Assembly: GCA_036743055.1 (NCBI GenBank)
Contig: DAINQE010000014.1
Location: 1 to 50,778 of the forward strand
Direction: 5' to 3'
Source of the DNA: Sabulitectum sp036743055
Lineage (GTDB): Bacteria > Fermentibacterota > Fermentibacteria > Fermentibacterales > JCC-6
Length of the DNA: 50,778 nt
Positions 6,381 to 15,377 of the stretch are shown in pieces. Each line of letters opens with the position of its first letter. Positions within the stretch are counted from its first letter, which is position 1. The position numbers and the translations under genes are program-made. The notes beneath the pieces are model-generated. The model ran no database searches, was not told the origin of the DNA, and saw only the letters and a list, made by a program, of their open reading frames with translations.

Positions 6381-8558
6381 TTGGCCCGGAAAAGCAGGAA
6401 AAGAGCAGTAAGGGATAAGGGCCGGCGGTGGAGATCCGTGGTCTTCTTCCTGCTGCTTCTCGTTTCCCTTGCGATTGCCGTTTCGCTGACTGCTCCACCC
6501 GCAGGCATCCTTTCCCAGACCGGTTCCGCCCTTACGGGTACGCTGGGCTTCCTGTCGGTATTCATTCCCGTGGCAGTTTTCCTGGCAGGGGCAGCGGTAC
6601 TCCGCCTTGGATTCGCAGGAGGATGGCTGAGGGTAACCGGGGCGGTTCTCATCATAACCTTCTTCTTCTCGGCTATGACCGCAATGATCCTGGGCAGGAT
6701 AAGGGATGAGCTCCTCTTCCTCCCTGGCGGAGCCCTCACGGCCAGGACGGTCATCGCAGCGGAAGGACTGGTTGGCGGACTGGTCTCCTGGACTGCGATG
6801 TTCGTGCTGTTCATGATCTCACTGGTCGTTTTCACCGGATGGGACCTGCCGTCCAATCTGAATTCCCTCGCGGGAAGGCTTCGGGGAAAGCGGAGTGCAG
6901 GGAAGCCCCGCAGGGAGCCGGAGACAGTCGCGGAACAGGAAGGTTCCGTTCCATGGAGAAGGAGGTTCGAGCCGGAACCTCAGCCTGAGCCTGAGCCTGA
7001 GCCTGAGTCTGTGCCTGAGAAAGAACCGGAACCGGTCAGGACAACGCCCCCAGTGAAAAGAGTTGAGAAAACCCTCCCTGAGATAGTTCCTGTAAAACCG
7101 GACACCCTGGTTGTGTCAGCCCCCTCCGACGGCAACGAGTACAGCCTGCCGGGAGCAGAGTTCCTCTCGCTTCCGGCGAGGGGGGAGAGGAATGTTCAGA
7201 GTGACGCCGAGATAAAGGAAAGGGCGGACATCCTAGTGGAGAAACTGGCCGCCTTCGGGGTGGAATGCTCCGTAGCCGACTACTGTCCGGGCCCTGTACT
7301 GACCAGGTACGAGCTGAAACCCGGACCCGGGGTCAAGGTGAACAGGATACTGAACCTTGCCGATGACCTGAGCCTTGCGCTGGCGGCCAAGAGGATCCGG
7401 ATCCTGGCCCCGATCCCGGGCAAGGGGGCCGTGGGAATCGAGATACCCAACAGGAACCCTGAAACGGTCTATCTGAGAGAACTTCTGCCCAGACTGGGGA
7501 ACCAGAGGATCCCCGTCGCCCTTGGAAAGAAACTGGAGGGGGAGCCCTTCATCGCCGATCTCACACAGATGCCGCACCTGCTCATTGCCGGGGCCACCGG
7601 CAGTGGCAAGAGCGTGTGCGTTCATGCCATCATTTCCACCATACTCCTCACCAGAACACCTTATCAGGTCAAGCTGGCTATGATCGACCCGAAGATGCTG
7701 GAGCTTTCGGCATACAGGGGAATTCCCCATCTCTGGGCCCCGGTGGTGATACAGACCCAGAAAGCAAGGTATCTGCTCGAAGCCCTGGTGAGGGAAATGG
7801 AGGAGCGCTACGCCCTTCTGGCCAGAAGCGGTGTCAGGTCCATAGGGGAGTACAACAAGAGGTTCGGTCTTGAGCAGGCGGAGGAGCACCTGCCCTACAT
7901 CGTTGTCGTGATCGACGAGCTTGCGGACCTTATGATGACATGCTCAAGGGACGTGGAACCCCCCATAGCAAGGCTCGCCCAGATGGCCAGGGCGGTGGGT
8001 ATACACCTGGTGGTGGCCACCCAGAGGCCGTCGGTGGATGTGATCACCGGGGTGATCAAGGCCAATTTCCCATCAAGGATCGCCTTCAACGTTCAGTCCA
8101 TGACCGACAGCAGGACCATCCTTGACATGAATGGAGCGGAGAAGCTCCTCGGTCAGGGCGACATGCTCTTCGTGCCCTCCAGCGCCCCTGAACCCGTCAG
8201 GATACATGGCTCCTACGTATCCACCGAGGAAACCAGAGCCCTTGTGGAGTTCTGGAGTTCCCAGCCGGAAATGCCGTTCGAGTACGAGCCCCCCGATGAC
8301 GACGGCGGGAACATATATGACCCGGGCGAATTAGATTTCGACGACCCTCTCCTGGAGGAGGTGAAGGACGCGGTGATCTCACAGCAGCGGGCCTCGGTGT
8401 CCATGATACAGAGGAAGTTCAGGGTGGGGTACGCCAGGGCCGGCAAGCTCATCGACATGCTGGAGAGAATGGGTGTCGTGGGACCCCACCTGGGAAGCAA
8501 GCCCAGGCAGGTCCTGATGAGGCCTGAACAGGAAACTAAGGAGGAAGCCGATGAATAG
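6381..8558 (+). CDS. ftsK: DNA translocase FtsK/SpoIIIE
   Basis: 725 residues. Hexameric ATP-driven DNA pump that clears chromosomal DNA from the division septum. Four hydrophobic segments in residues ~14-155 anchor it in the inner membrane. A short linker rich in Pro-Glu repeats follows (residues ~190-220), partly encoded by a hexanucleotide repeat. The motor has Walker A GATGSGKSV (~404) and Walker B VVVIDELADLM (~507), and the C-terminal winged-helix gamma domain that reads polar DNA motifs is present (QRKFRVGYARAG). The linker is much shorter than in E. coli FtsK, as in many bacteria. Translation starts at TTG with AGGAGG 11 bases upstream, two bases after the HU-fusion stop. Confidence 0.93.
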   Translation: MARKSRKRAVRDKGRRWRSVVFFLLLLVSLAIAVSLTAPPAGILSQTGSALTGTLGFLSVFIPVAVFLAGAAVLRLGFAGGWLRVTGAVLIITFFFSAMTAMILGRIRDELLFLPGGALTARTVIAAEGLVGGLVSWTAMFVLFMISLVVFTGWDLPSNLNSLAGRLRGKRSAGKPRREPETVAEQEGSVPWRRRFEPEPQPEPEPEPESVPEKEPEPVRTTPPVKRVEKTLPEIVPVKPDTLVVSAPSDGNEYSLPGAEFLSLPARGERNVQSDAEIKERADILVEKLAAFGVECSVADYCPGPVLTRYELKPGPGVKVNRILNLADDLSLALAAKRIRILAPIPGKGAVGIEIPNRNPETVYLRELLPRLGNQRIPVALGKKLEGEPFIADLTQMPHLLIAGATGSGKSVCVHAIISTILLTRTPYQVKLAMIDPKMLELSAYRGIPHLWAPVVIQTQKARYLLEALVREMEERYALLARSGVRSIGEYNKRFGLEQAEEHLPYIVVVIDELADLMMTCSRDVEPPIARLAQMARAVGIHLVVATQRPSVDVITGVIKANFPSRIAFNVQSMTDSRTILDMNGAEKLLGQGDMLFVPSSAPEPVRIHGSYVSTEETRALVEFWSSQPEMPFEYEPPDDDGGNIYDPGELDFDDPLLEEVKDAVISQQRASVSMIQRKFRVGYARAGKLIDMLERMGVVGPHLGSKPRQVLMRPEQETKEEADE
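6984..7007 (+). repeat. (CCTGAG)4 hexamer repeat inside ftsK
   Basis: Four perfect tandem copies of CCTGAG encode a Pro-Glu stretch of the FtsK linker; degenerate copies continue to about 7019. Copy-number change would alter linker length without breaking the frame. Confidence 0.85.
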
Positions 8559-9159
8559 GATAACGGCGGTGGCTGTTATTCTGCTGCTTGCAGCCTGCGG
8601 AGGGGAACAGACAGACGGAGAAGGTCTCGCTGAGGCTGTCTCCGCCCGGGGCCAGTTCACAAGGGCCAGCCAGCTCTACTTCCGCGGCAGGCTCTCGGCC
8701 TCCCTGGAGGAGTTCAACGGAGTCGTGTACAGGTTTCCGGATTCACCCTTCGCCCAGGATGCAAGGCTTGCAGTGAGAAGGATCGAGAGCGATCTCTCCA
8801 CAGGTGAGATCAGTGGCAACGGTTCCCCACTGCCGGAAAGGCTGAACGCCAGGGTTGCGGTGGTGGGCAGGGCCGCTGTCACCGCATCGGTGAACAGGAC
8901 CGCTGACCTGCTGGGTTCCTTTTGCCCTTCGGTCACCGGCATGGCGGACGATCAGTCTTCGGACCTCACCATGCTGTTCCATGCCGAAGGTTACGAGGAA
9001 AGCGCCTCCGTACTGGCAGATTCCCTGGAGAGATGGCTGCTGAGACCCGAGGGAATACCGCTGAGACCGGGAGACGAACTCATAGAAACAGTTGCCGCCG
9101 GATACGACATATTGGTCATTATCGGAACCGACGCCGTCTTCGAACCCTCGGTTCCCTGA
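8551..9159 (+). CDS. Lipoprotein with TPR-like segment and LytR C-terminal-type domain
   Basis: 202 residues. The signal peptide ends in the lipobox LLLAAC, so the mature protein should be lipidated at Cys16. Residues ~38-78 resemble one tetratricopeptide unit (LYFRGRLSASLEEFNGVV). The remainder (ARVAVVGRA to YDILVIIGTDA) has the alternating strand-helix layout of the LytR_C domain found in envelope proteins of unknown biochemistry. It overlaps the 3' end of ftsK by eight bases and precedes the LolA-like gene, so it belongs to an envelope operon. Function not known. Confidence 0.6.
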   Translation: MNRITAVAVILLLAACGGEQTDGEGLAEAVSARGQFTRASQLYFRGRLSASLEEFNGVVYRFPDSPFAQDARLAVRRIESDLSTGEISGNGSPLPERLNARVAVVGRAAVTASVNRTADLLGSFCPSVTGMADDQSSDLTMLFHAEGYEESASVLADSLERWLLRPEGIPLRPGDELIETVAAGYDILVIIGTDAVFEPSVP

Positions 9160-9170
9160 GAAAGGCATCC

Positions 9171-9749
9171 ATGACATCAATTCTGCTGTCAACCATTGTC
9201 TGCGCCGCTGCACTGGAGCCCCTCACCGCAAGGCTGGAATCCCTGGTGTACCTTACGGGAAGCTTCGTGCAGACCGACTACTGGGCCCTGACACTGGATT
9301 CGGAGAGCACCTCAGGCACCCTTCACCTTGCCCATCCCAACCTTTTCCTGCTGGAATACGACGATGTGCCAGGCAGGGCCACCGGCTGTACAGGGGACAC
9401 GGTCTTCACAGTGGATCCCGAGTTCCGGGAGATACTCGTCTATTCCGGTACCCCCACCGGTTTCCTCCACATACTCTACGGAGCCGAAGAGGGCGATGTG
9501 GCCTCAGTGGAGGAGAATGGCGACAGTCTTGCCGTCACCGTGACCGGGACCTTCGACGGGGGCATCCGCACCATTACCGCCGGGTACACCATTTCGGACT
9601 CCCTGCCGTACACCCTTTCCACCGTGGACGCCAACGGTAATTCAACCAGGTGGGAGATCCAGGATCTGACCATCCTCCAGGAAGCTCCTCAGGTCTTCCG
9701 GCTGCCGGACCTTCCGGGGTACGCCGTTGTAGAAGCCGGGACGATCTGA
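9171..9749 (+). CDS. lolA: LolA-like periplasmic lipoprotein carrier
   Basis: 192 residues with an N-terminal signal peptide (hydrophobic residues 4-16). The pattern TGSFVQTDY, SGTLHLAHPNLFLLEY, VFTVDPEFREILVY and a C-terminal WEIQDLTIL matches the LolA/LolB half-barrel, in which an early strand with a hydrophobic-rich -P-F-E- motif is followed by a loop reporting the current state. LolA ferries lipoproteins from the inner membrane across the periplasm, which fits the many lipoprotein genes here. Position between ftsK and rimO is a recurrent arrangement for lolA in several diderm groups. Start ATG has AAAGG upstream. Sequence similarity is moderate, so a related barrel protein cannot be ruled out. 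Confidence 0.6.
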   Translation: MTSILLSTIVCAAALEPLTARLESLVYLTGSFVQTDYWALTLDSESTSGTLHLAHPNLFLLEYDDVPGRATGCTGDTVFTVDPEFREILVYSGTPTGFLHILYGAEEGDVASVEENGDSLAVTVTGTFDGGIRTITAGYTISDSLPYTLSTVDANGNSTRWEIQDLTILQEAPQVFRLPDLPGYAVVEAGTI

Positions 9750-9753
9750 TAAG

Positions 9754-11013
9754 ATGAAGTTTTTCATTGTTTCCCTGGGCTGCCCCAAGAACACCGTGGA
9801 CTCCGAAAGGTTCGAGTGGGTTCTCCGGACTTCCGGCTGGAGTCGGGCGGAGAGCTTGGAAGAAGCCGATCTGGCCCTTCTGAACACCTGCGCCTTCATA
9901 CAGCCAGCGGTGGAGGAATCCATGGACAACCTTCAGGACCTTCTTGACTGGAAGAGGGAGGGGGCTCGAAGGAAGCTGGTCCTTGCAGGGTGCCTTCCGG
10001 GAAGGTACGAGGACGACGGCAGCGGGGGCCTGGGGGAGATCGACCTGATGATCGGTCCCGGTGAATGGAGGAGCCTCTCCTCATGGCTTGGTACCGCTGT
10101 CCATGGCGAAGCGCTTCCCCATGGTTCCGGACCGGTCCGCTTCCTGAAGATAGCCGAGGGCTGCGACAACCGGTGCGCCTACTGCACCATACCGTCCATC
10201 AGGGGCGGTTTCGTCCCCGTTCCCCGACGGACCATTCTCCAGGAGGCGGATATCCTGGTGGGGCAGGGAGCAAGGGAGATAGGCGTAGTTGCCCAGGATA
10301 CCGGCAACTGGAACTCCGACGGCTCAGGGCTGGTTGAGCTCACCGAATCCCTTGCCGAGCGCCACCCGGATACATGGTTCAGGCTCTACTACATTCATCC
10401 CGCCCATTTCCCGGAGGGGCTAACCGGCCTCTTCCAGAGGCGAAGCAATGTTCTTCCCTATGTGGATATGCCGGTACAGCATGCCAGCACCGCTGTTCTC
10501 AAACGGATGGGAAGGGGTTATGGGGAAGACCGCATCCGAAGAATCATGGAAACACTCGAGAACTGCGTTCCCCGGGTTGCCGTGAGGTATACCGTGATAA
10601 CCGGCTATCCCGGTGAGACCGAGGCCGATTTTCAGAGGCTGGTGAGATTCCTGGGGGACTACCGCTGCGGAAGGCACATAGCCGCATTCACATGGTATCC
10701 CGAGGAGGGAACACGGGAATACGAAAGGACTATAAGGCAGAAGGACTCCGTGGATCCGGGAACCGCCGGGGAAAGGCTGGCGGTGCTCTCCTCCATTGGT
10801 GATTCCCTTTACGAATCCTGGAACCACAGGCTCCCTGGAATGGAACTCACGGTCCTGGCGGACGATCCCTGGTTCGGACACACGGTTTGGGACGCTCCCG
10901 ATGTGGATTCCACCACTGAGTTCACGGAGGAAGTTGCTCCAGGCGGTTTTGTCCGGGCAAGGGTAGTGGAAGCCCGGGGGGCGGATATTCTGGCAGAACC
11001 GCTCTCCGATTGA
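9754..11013 (+). CDS. rimO: Ribosomal protein S12 methylthiotransferase RimO
   Basis: 419 residues. Radical SAM enzyme that adds a methylthio group to an Asp of ribosomal protein S12. The N-terminal UPF0004 domain has three cluster cysteines at 10 (SLGCPKN), 46 (NTCAFI) and 80 (AGCLPGRY). The radical SAM cluster uses Cys137, Cys141 and Cys144 (GCDNRCAYC), followed by the IPSIRGGF signature. The C-terminal TRAM-like domain carries the DVDSTTEF stretch, the RimO-specific position. Full length for the family. It starts four bases after the LolA-like stop, with no strong Shine-Dalgarno sequence, so coupling is likely. Confidence 0.92.
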   Translation: MKFFIVSLGCPKNTVDSERFEWVLRTSGWSRAESLEEADLALLNTCAFIQPAVEESMDNLQDLLDWKREGARRKLVLAGCLPGRYEDDGSGGLGEIDLMIGPGEWRSLSSWLGTAVHGEALPHGSGPVRFLKIAEGCDNRCAYCTIPSIRGGFVPVPRRTILQEADILVGQGAREIGVVAQDTGNWNSDGSGLVELTESLAERHPDTWFRLYYIHPAHFPEGLTGLFQRRSNVLPYVDMPVQHASTAVLKRMGRGYGEDRIRRIMETLENCVPRVAVRYTVITGYPGETEADFQRLVRFLGDYRCGRHIAAFTWYPEEGTREYERTIRQKDSVDPGTAGERLAVLSSIGDSLYESWNHRLPGMELTVLADDPWFGHTVWDAPDVDSTTEFTEEVAPGGFVRARVVEARGADILAEPLSD

Positions 11014-11019
11014 TATAAT
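10990..11019 (+). promoter_or_regulatory. Candidate promoter inside rimO 3' end
   Basis: CTGGCA (10990-10995), an 18-base spacer and a perfect TATAAT (11014-11019). It would fire the group beginning with the unknown protein at 11065, with a leader of roughly 40 bases containing AGAAGGA. Confidence 0.45.
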
Positions 11020-11064
11020 CGCAACCGATACGCATTGTTCTAACAAAGAAGGAATGGACGGGAA

Positions 11065-11643
11065 ATGACTGCTATTATCCTTGCCGGGCTTGCTCTTACT
11101 GGCTCGATGACCAACATGGAAATGCTCGAGACCGCGGTGGCCGACGCCATGCTCCCCGTTGCGGAACAGGTGGCCGATCAGGGGATAGGATCCCTTGTTC
11201 TCACAGTGGAAGGTGAACACCAGGGAAGCTGGCTTCTGGAGCAGACGGCGGTTTCGCTGCTGGACCAGGCAGGCATAACGGTGCTTACCATCCGCGGTGA
11301 AGACGTGTGGACCCTCAGTCTTCGCCCGATGGAAATGGCAGTGACATACGGGCAGACTGGAAGAAGCTGGTTCCTGGGCGGAAGACAGGTTCCCAGGCAG
11401 GCAACCTGTCAGCTGGCGGCCACACTGGTGGATCCCGACGGGAGCGTCGTGCTTACAATGAGGGAAGGTGCCGTTCTCAACAGCACCGTTTCTGCGGGTG
11501 ATGTGGCCGTTCTCGAGAGCGCAGGCGAAAGGTGGGTCAACGGTGAGCTTTCCCAGGAGGAAAGCGGAAATCTCCTTGAACCGCTGGTGGTCACCGGCGT
11601 TGTAACGGCCCTGGTCTACCTGTTCTATTCCAGCAGGAACTGA
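11065..11643 (+). CDS. Unrecognised envelope protein with hydrophobic termini
   Basis: 192 residues, not recognised. The first ~15 residues are hydrophobic (MTAIILAGLAL), and residues ~172-187 form a C-terminal membrane segment (VVTGVVTALVYLF) followed by SSRN, so the body may be periplasmic and tail-anchored. The middle is a predicted alpha/beta region (SWLLEQTAVSLLDQAGITVL, then LRPMEMAVTYG). It has a likely promoter of its own and ends in a one-base TGATG overlap with the next lipoprotein gene, leading an envelope group that includes bamD. No function is proposed. Confidence 0.55.
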   Translation: MTAIILAGLALTGSMTNMEMLETAVADAMLPVAEQVADQGIGSLVLTVEGEHQGSWLLEQTAVSLLDQAGITVLTIRGEDVWTLSLRPMEMAVTYGQTGRSWFLGGRQVPRQATCQLAATLVDPDGSVVLTMREGAVLNSTVSAGDVAVLESAGERWVNGELSQEESGNLLEPLVVTGVVTALVYLFYSSRN

Positions 11644-12647
11644 TGACAGCAGTACGCCGCTCTCCGCTTCTGCTCCTGGCCGCGCTGCTTCTGCTGGGCT
11701 GCGGCCCCCAACCCGGGAACGAGGACCTTCTGGAACAGGCCGAAGTGCTCTTCGCCGGTGGAAGGTATGCCCAGGCTCTCCCTCTGTACGAGGAACTCTG
11801 CGCCGACACTTCCAGGTACGACGCCGCACTTCAGTTCAGGCTGGCGGAAACCGCGGTACTTGCAAGCCAGGCCGAGCGGAACAGGGGTCACAGACAGCGT
11901 GCAAGAACTGCCCTTGAGTATCTTTCCATGCGGCCAGGGGACTGCGATTCCACGGAGATCGGTCAGCTCTGGCGGAGGCTCGGCTGGGAAATGGCCAGGG
12001 ACAATGATTCCCTCCAGGCATTCGACGCCTTCGGCAGGGCCGTGGAAATGGCGCCTGAACTGAGCCAGGCCTTCGAGGAGGAGTGGCTTCTCAGGGGGCT
12101 TTATGCGGCGGACCATCCGGCGGCTGCAGCGGGGATCGTCGATTCCCTTGCGGGCACCCCCGTCGCCGACAGTCTGCTCGCCGCCGCCGCCGAGAGACAT
12201 ATCGTGGAACTTGACAGGGTTCCCCTGGTGCGGACCGATCTCAGGGGATCGGTGCTGATGGCCAAGGTCAGTCTATACAGATACACCACGGGAAGGGAGA
12301 GGGACGAGCTGGCCGCCCTTACCGAACTCGACAGAATGGGCCTCCTTACCCCTTCCGAAAGGCAGCGGAGGATGGAGGTCCTGCTTCTGCTGGCGGACAG
12401 GGACCTTCAGGCCGGAGATCCTTTCCTTGCCAGGGAAAGGCTCCTGGAGGCATGGGGATCCAGTTTCACCGGAGTCAGGGTCGAGGCGGCCTACCGCCTG
12501 GGACTCATGGCCGAAGAAGCCGGCGACCCCGTGGATGCACTCATGTGGTACAACAGGGCCTGTTCCGCATCTCCCGGGCTTTCTTCCGCGGCTGCGGCTG
12601 CGGCTGCGGCGAAGCGGGATTCCCTTCGTTATCTTGCCCTTCCGTAA
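11643..12647 (+). CDS. TPR-repeat lipoprotein
   Basis: 334 residues. The signal peptide ends in the lipobox LLLGC. The mature part is almost entirely helical with recurring tetratricopeptide-like units (AEVLFAGGRYAQALPLYEEL; DSLQAFDAFGRAVEMAPE; PVDALMWYNRACSASP), typical of protein-protein scaffolds. An Ala tract near the C terminus is encoded by an imperfect GCGGCT hexamer repeat (12588-12611). It precedes the BamD-like lipoprotein, so a part in outer-membrane assembly is plausible but unproven. Confidence 0.65.
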   Translation: MTAVRRSPLLLLAALLLLGCGPQPGNEDLLEQAEVLFAGGRYAQALPLYEELCADTSRYDAALQFRLAETAVLASQAERNRGHRQRARTALEYLSMRPGDCDSTEIGQLWRRLGWEMARDNDSLQAFDAFGRAVEMAPELSQAFEEEWLLRGLYAADHPAAAAGIVDSLAGTPVADSLLAAAAERHIVELDRVPLVRTDLRGSVLMAKVSLYRYTTGRERDELAALTELDRMGLLTPSERQRRMEVLLLLADRDLQAGDPFLARERLLEAWGSSFTGVRVEAAYRLGLMAEEAGDPVDALMWYNRACSASPGLSSAAAAAAAAKRDSLRYLALP

Positions 12648-12663
12648 GCAAAGAGGTTTTATT

Positions 12664-13404
12664 ATGAAAGAACGTCTTCTTCTAGCCTCAGTCCTGCTGG
12701 TGCTCGCCGGCTGCAGTACCTTTCCCTCAACTGAAGGGATGAACCGCGAGGAGATAATCGACCTTGCGGACAGCTACTTCCAGAGGGAGAAGTGGAGCCA
12801 GGCCTCATTCCTTTACACGGAACTGATGTTCAGGTTTCCCGGAGACATGCAGACCGACTTCTTCCTCTACAGGACGGGGCTCTCCGACAGGGGAATGAAA
12901 CTCTGGGCCGATGCCGAGTACCACCTGTACAGGGTGGTCAACGAGTTTCCCACAGGTCCCTGGGCCGACGACGCCCAGTACGCCCTCGCGGAGACAATGT
13001 GGATGCAGAGGAGAGATTTCAGGAGGGACCAGACACAGGTGGTAAGGGCAAGGGAGGAGATGCTCAGGTTATTCTCAGAGTATCCGTCCTCACCCCTGAC
13101 GGAGCAGGCAGAAAGCCTTCTTACCATGATCAACGACCATCTCGCCCGACGGTCGCTCTTCATTGGAAGGTTCTATTCAAGAAGGAACGAGACCGATGCG
13201 GCGCTCCTTTACCTCAGGGATGCCCTTGACAGCTACGGGGAAACCTCATGCCGGGGTTCCGTACTGATCGCAATGGGAGACCTTTACAGGTCGATGGGTA
13301 ATTCCTTCTCGGCGAAAACCTATTACAACAGGGCCCTGGACAACTGCGACCTCACCCCCGACGAGGAGGAACAGGCCCTGGAAGGTCTCAGGGAGCTGCA
13401 GTGA
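12664..13404 (+). CDS. bamD: BamD-like outer-membrane assembly lipoprotein
   Basis: 246 residues, almost the length of E. coli BamD (245). Lipobox LAGC gives Cys at residue 17. Five TPR-like units follow, with the family-type start ADSYFQREKWSQASFLYTEL, then AEYHLYRVVNEFPTGPWADD and AQYALAE. BamD is the essential lipoprotein partner of BamA in inserting beta-barrels, and this genome evidently has an outer membrane. AAAGAGG precedes the ATG. The end overlaps nadD by a GTGA junction. A YbgF/CpoB-type TPR lipoprotein is the main alternative. Confidence 0.7.
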   Translation: MKERLLLASVLLVLAGCSTFPSTEGMNREEIIDLADSYFQREKWSQASFLYTELMFRFPGDMQTDFFLYRTGLSDRGMKLWADAEYHLYRVVNEFPTGPWADDAQYALAETMWMQRRDFRRDQTQVVRAREEMLRLFSEYPSSPLTEQAESLLTMINDHLARRSLFIGRFYSRRNETDAALLYLRDALDSYGETSCRGSVLIAMGDLYRSMGNSFSAKTYYNRALDNCDLTPDEEEQALEGLRELQ

Positions 13405-13997
13405 CCCGGGGGTTCCTTGGGGGCACCTTCGATCCTGTTCATTTCGGTCATCTTTCACTTGCCACCGAAGCCCTCGAGAGATTCTCCCTGGAAAGGGTAA
13501 CCTTCGTTCCTGCAAGGTTCCCGCCCCACAAGGACCCGGAATCGTTAACGCTTTTCAGCCACAGGATGGCCATGCTCCAGAGGGCTATCCAGGGGAACGC
13601 CAGTTTCGAGGTCGCCGATCTGGAGACAAGGGATTTCCCCGCCTACACCGTGGACATGCTCCAGAGGCTATCCTGCCCTGGGTTCAGACCTGCTTTCATC
13701 ATGGGTATGGACAGCCTTGTGGAAATGCATTCCTGGAAGGATCCACTGAAGATACTGGAGCTGGCCAGGGTCCTGGTGGGGGTCAGGCCCGGGTTCGATC
13801 CCTCCGGTGTCCGGCAGGATCTCCTGGAAAGGGTGGAGCTATTCGAGTTCCCCGGAGTATGGATCTCCTCATCGGATATAAGACGAAGGATTGCGTCCGG
13901 GAGGAGCATTGCTTACCTTGTACCGGCGGAGGTAGAATCGTATATACGGAACAGGGGGCTGTATGGGGCAGAAAAAGGCCATAGACACAATTCTTGA
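13401..13997 (+). CDS. nadD: Nicotinate-nucleotide adenylyltransferase
   Basis: 198 residues. Transfers AMP from ATP to nicotinate mononucleotide in NAD synthesis. Shows the nucleotidyltransferase motif GGTFDPVHFGHL, PPHK, the SSDIRRRI motif, and the LVPAEVESYI C-terminal signature. GTG start overlapping the bamD stop. Its last 35 bases also encode the start of pilT in another frame. Confidence 0.92.
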   Translation: MTRGFLGGTFDPVHFGHLSLATEALERFSLERVTFVPARFPPHKDPESLTLFSHRMAMLQRAIQGNASFEVADLETRDFPAYTVDMLQRLSCPGFRPAFIMGMDSLVEMHSWKDPLKILELARVLVGVRPGFDPSGVRQDLLERVELFEFPGVWISSSDIRRRIASGRSIAYLVPAEVESYIRNRGLYGAEKGHRHNS

Positions 13998-15069
13998 AGC
14001 TCTTGTGGACGAGCATGTGAGCGACATCCATTTTAAGGTCGGTTCGCCCCCGGTGGTGAGAAGGTCCGGGGATGTGATACACGCCGACGGTTTTCCCAGA
14101 TTCACCTCCGACCATCTTATCCAGATCACCAACGAGGTTACCACCCTCGGCCATCGGGAGAAAATCGCCTCTGGCAACGAGGTAGACCTGGCCTACAGCC
14201 TTTCAGGGAAAGCCCGGTTCAGGGTGAACATCTTCAGCCAGAGGGGTACCCCGGCCATCGTTATGAGGAAGATCCCCTTCGAGATACCCAGGCTGGGGGA
14301 GTTGGGCCACCCGGACATCGTGGCGAAGATAGCCATGGAGCGCAGGGGGCTTGTCCTTGTTACCGGCGCTACCGGAAGCGGCAAGTCCACCACTCTGGCG
14401 GCGATGATCAACGAGATCAACAGCAGGCGGAAGGCCCATGTGGTAACAATAGAGGATCCCATCGAGTTCCTTCACCCTGACAACAAGTGCTCCGTATGCC
14501 AGCGTGAGGTGGGAATAGACACACCCAGCTGGCCCTCCGCCCTGAGAGCCGTTTTCAGGCAGGATCCCGATGTGATACTGATAGGTGAGATGCGCGATGC
14601 GGAAACCGCCATGATCGCCCTCACAGGAGCTGAAACAGGCCACCTGGTGATGAGCACGCTGCACACAACCGACGCCCCCGAGACCATCAACCGGATCATA
14701 GACATGTTCCCCGGTTACCAGCAGAAGCAGATACGGGTACAGCTGGGCGGTCTGCTCAAGGCTGTGATCTCCCAGAGGCTCCTTCCGGGGGTCCAGGGCA
14801 AAGACAGGGTGCTGGCTTCTGAGATAATGGTGCACACGGCCACCATCGGGAACTGCATCTCCGACCCTGAAAAGTTTCACCTGATCCACGAGACAATGGA
14901 GTCCGGCGGGAACCAGTATGGCATGCAGACCTTCGACATGTGCCTCTACAACCTTCTCAAGCAGGGCAAGATAGACGAAGAGACCGCCCTTGCCGCGGCA
15001 ACCAACCCCACCGGTCTCGACCTTAAGATAAAGGGCGTTGAATCCGCCGAGGATTGGAGGATTGAATAG
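13963..15069 (+). CDS. pilT: Type IV pilus retraction ATPase PilT-like
   Basis: 368 residues. Secretion ATPase of the PilT/PilB family: Walker A GATGSGKST (~136), the Asp box around IEDPIEF, Walker B VILIGEMRD (~203), and the His box STLHTTDA. The short N-terminal PAS-like domain (HVSDIHFKVGSPP) and overall length match PilT (twitching retraction) rather than PilB or GspE, which are longer. No other pilus gene is in the window. It overlaps the nadD end by 35 bases. Confidence 0.85.
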   Translation: MGQKKAIDTILEALVDEHVSDIHFKVGSPPVVRRSGDVIHADGFPRFTSDHLIQITNEVTTLGHREKIASGNEVDLAYSLSGKARFRVNIFSQRGTPAIVMRKIPFEIPRLGELGHPDIVAKIAMERRGLVLVTGATGSGKSTTLAAMINEINSRRKAHVVTIEDPIEFLHPDNKCSVCQREVGIDTPSWPSALRAVFRQDPDVILIGEMRDAETAMIALTGAETGHLVMSTLHTTDAPETINRIIDMFPGYQQKQIRVQLGGLLKAVISQRLLPGVQGKDRVLASEIMVHTATIGNCISDPEKFHLIHETMESGGNQYGMQTFDMCLYNLLKQGKIDEETALAAATNPTGLDLKIKGVESAEDWRIE

Positions 15070-15070
15070 G

Positions 15071-15376
15071 ATGTCAGCACTGTACATATGGGCGCTGGGC
15101 ATTACAGTCCTGGGGGTGGTGGTCTTCCTTCTCTGGACAGGGCTTCGTGCGCAGAACAGACCGAACCCCATCGGGAACGAAGCGATGATAGGTGAAACCG
15201 GGGTAGTGAAGAAGACCTCGGGTTACAGGAACAGAACAGTTGTGGAAGTAAGGGGGGAGAACTGGTGGTGCAGGGTCGAGTCCCGGTCACCGGTGGACCC
15301 CGGCGACGAAGTGGTGGTAAAGGGCATCGATCCCGACGACATGATGCTCGTGGTCGAACCGGTTGGAAGGGGATGA
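15071..15376 (+). CDS. NfeD-like short membrane protein
   Basis: 101 residues: one transmembrane segment (residues ~4-24) followed by a small beta-rich OB-fold (AMIGETGVVKKTSG to GDEVVVKGIDPDDMMLVVEP), the layout of short NfeD proteins. These are nearly always encoded next to a stomatin, as here. GGAGG lies upstream of the ATG. The protein probably assembles with the stomatin in membrane microdomains. Confidence 0.75.
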   Translation: MSALYIWALGITVLGVVVFLLWTGLRAQNRPNPIGNEAMIGETGVVKKTSGYRNRTVVEVRGENWWCRVESRSPVDPGDEVVVKGIDPDDMMLVVEPVGRG

Positions 15377-15377
15377 C

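Noticed and set aside
6984..7019. CCTGAG tandem repeat as a possible CRISPR-like array
   Set aside because: Unit is six bases with no spacers and stays in frame in the FtsK linker; a simple sequence repeat.
10420..11829. Long antisense open frame (469 codons) on the minus strand
   Set aside because: It runs across rimO and two envelope genes with no family motifs, and its residue make-up (His, Gly, Arg and Pro rich) is that of a shadow frame in high-GC DNA.
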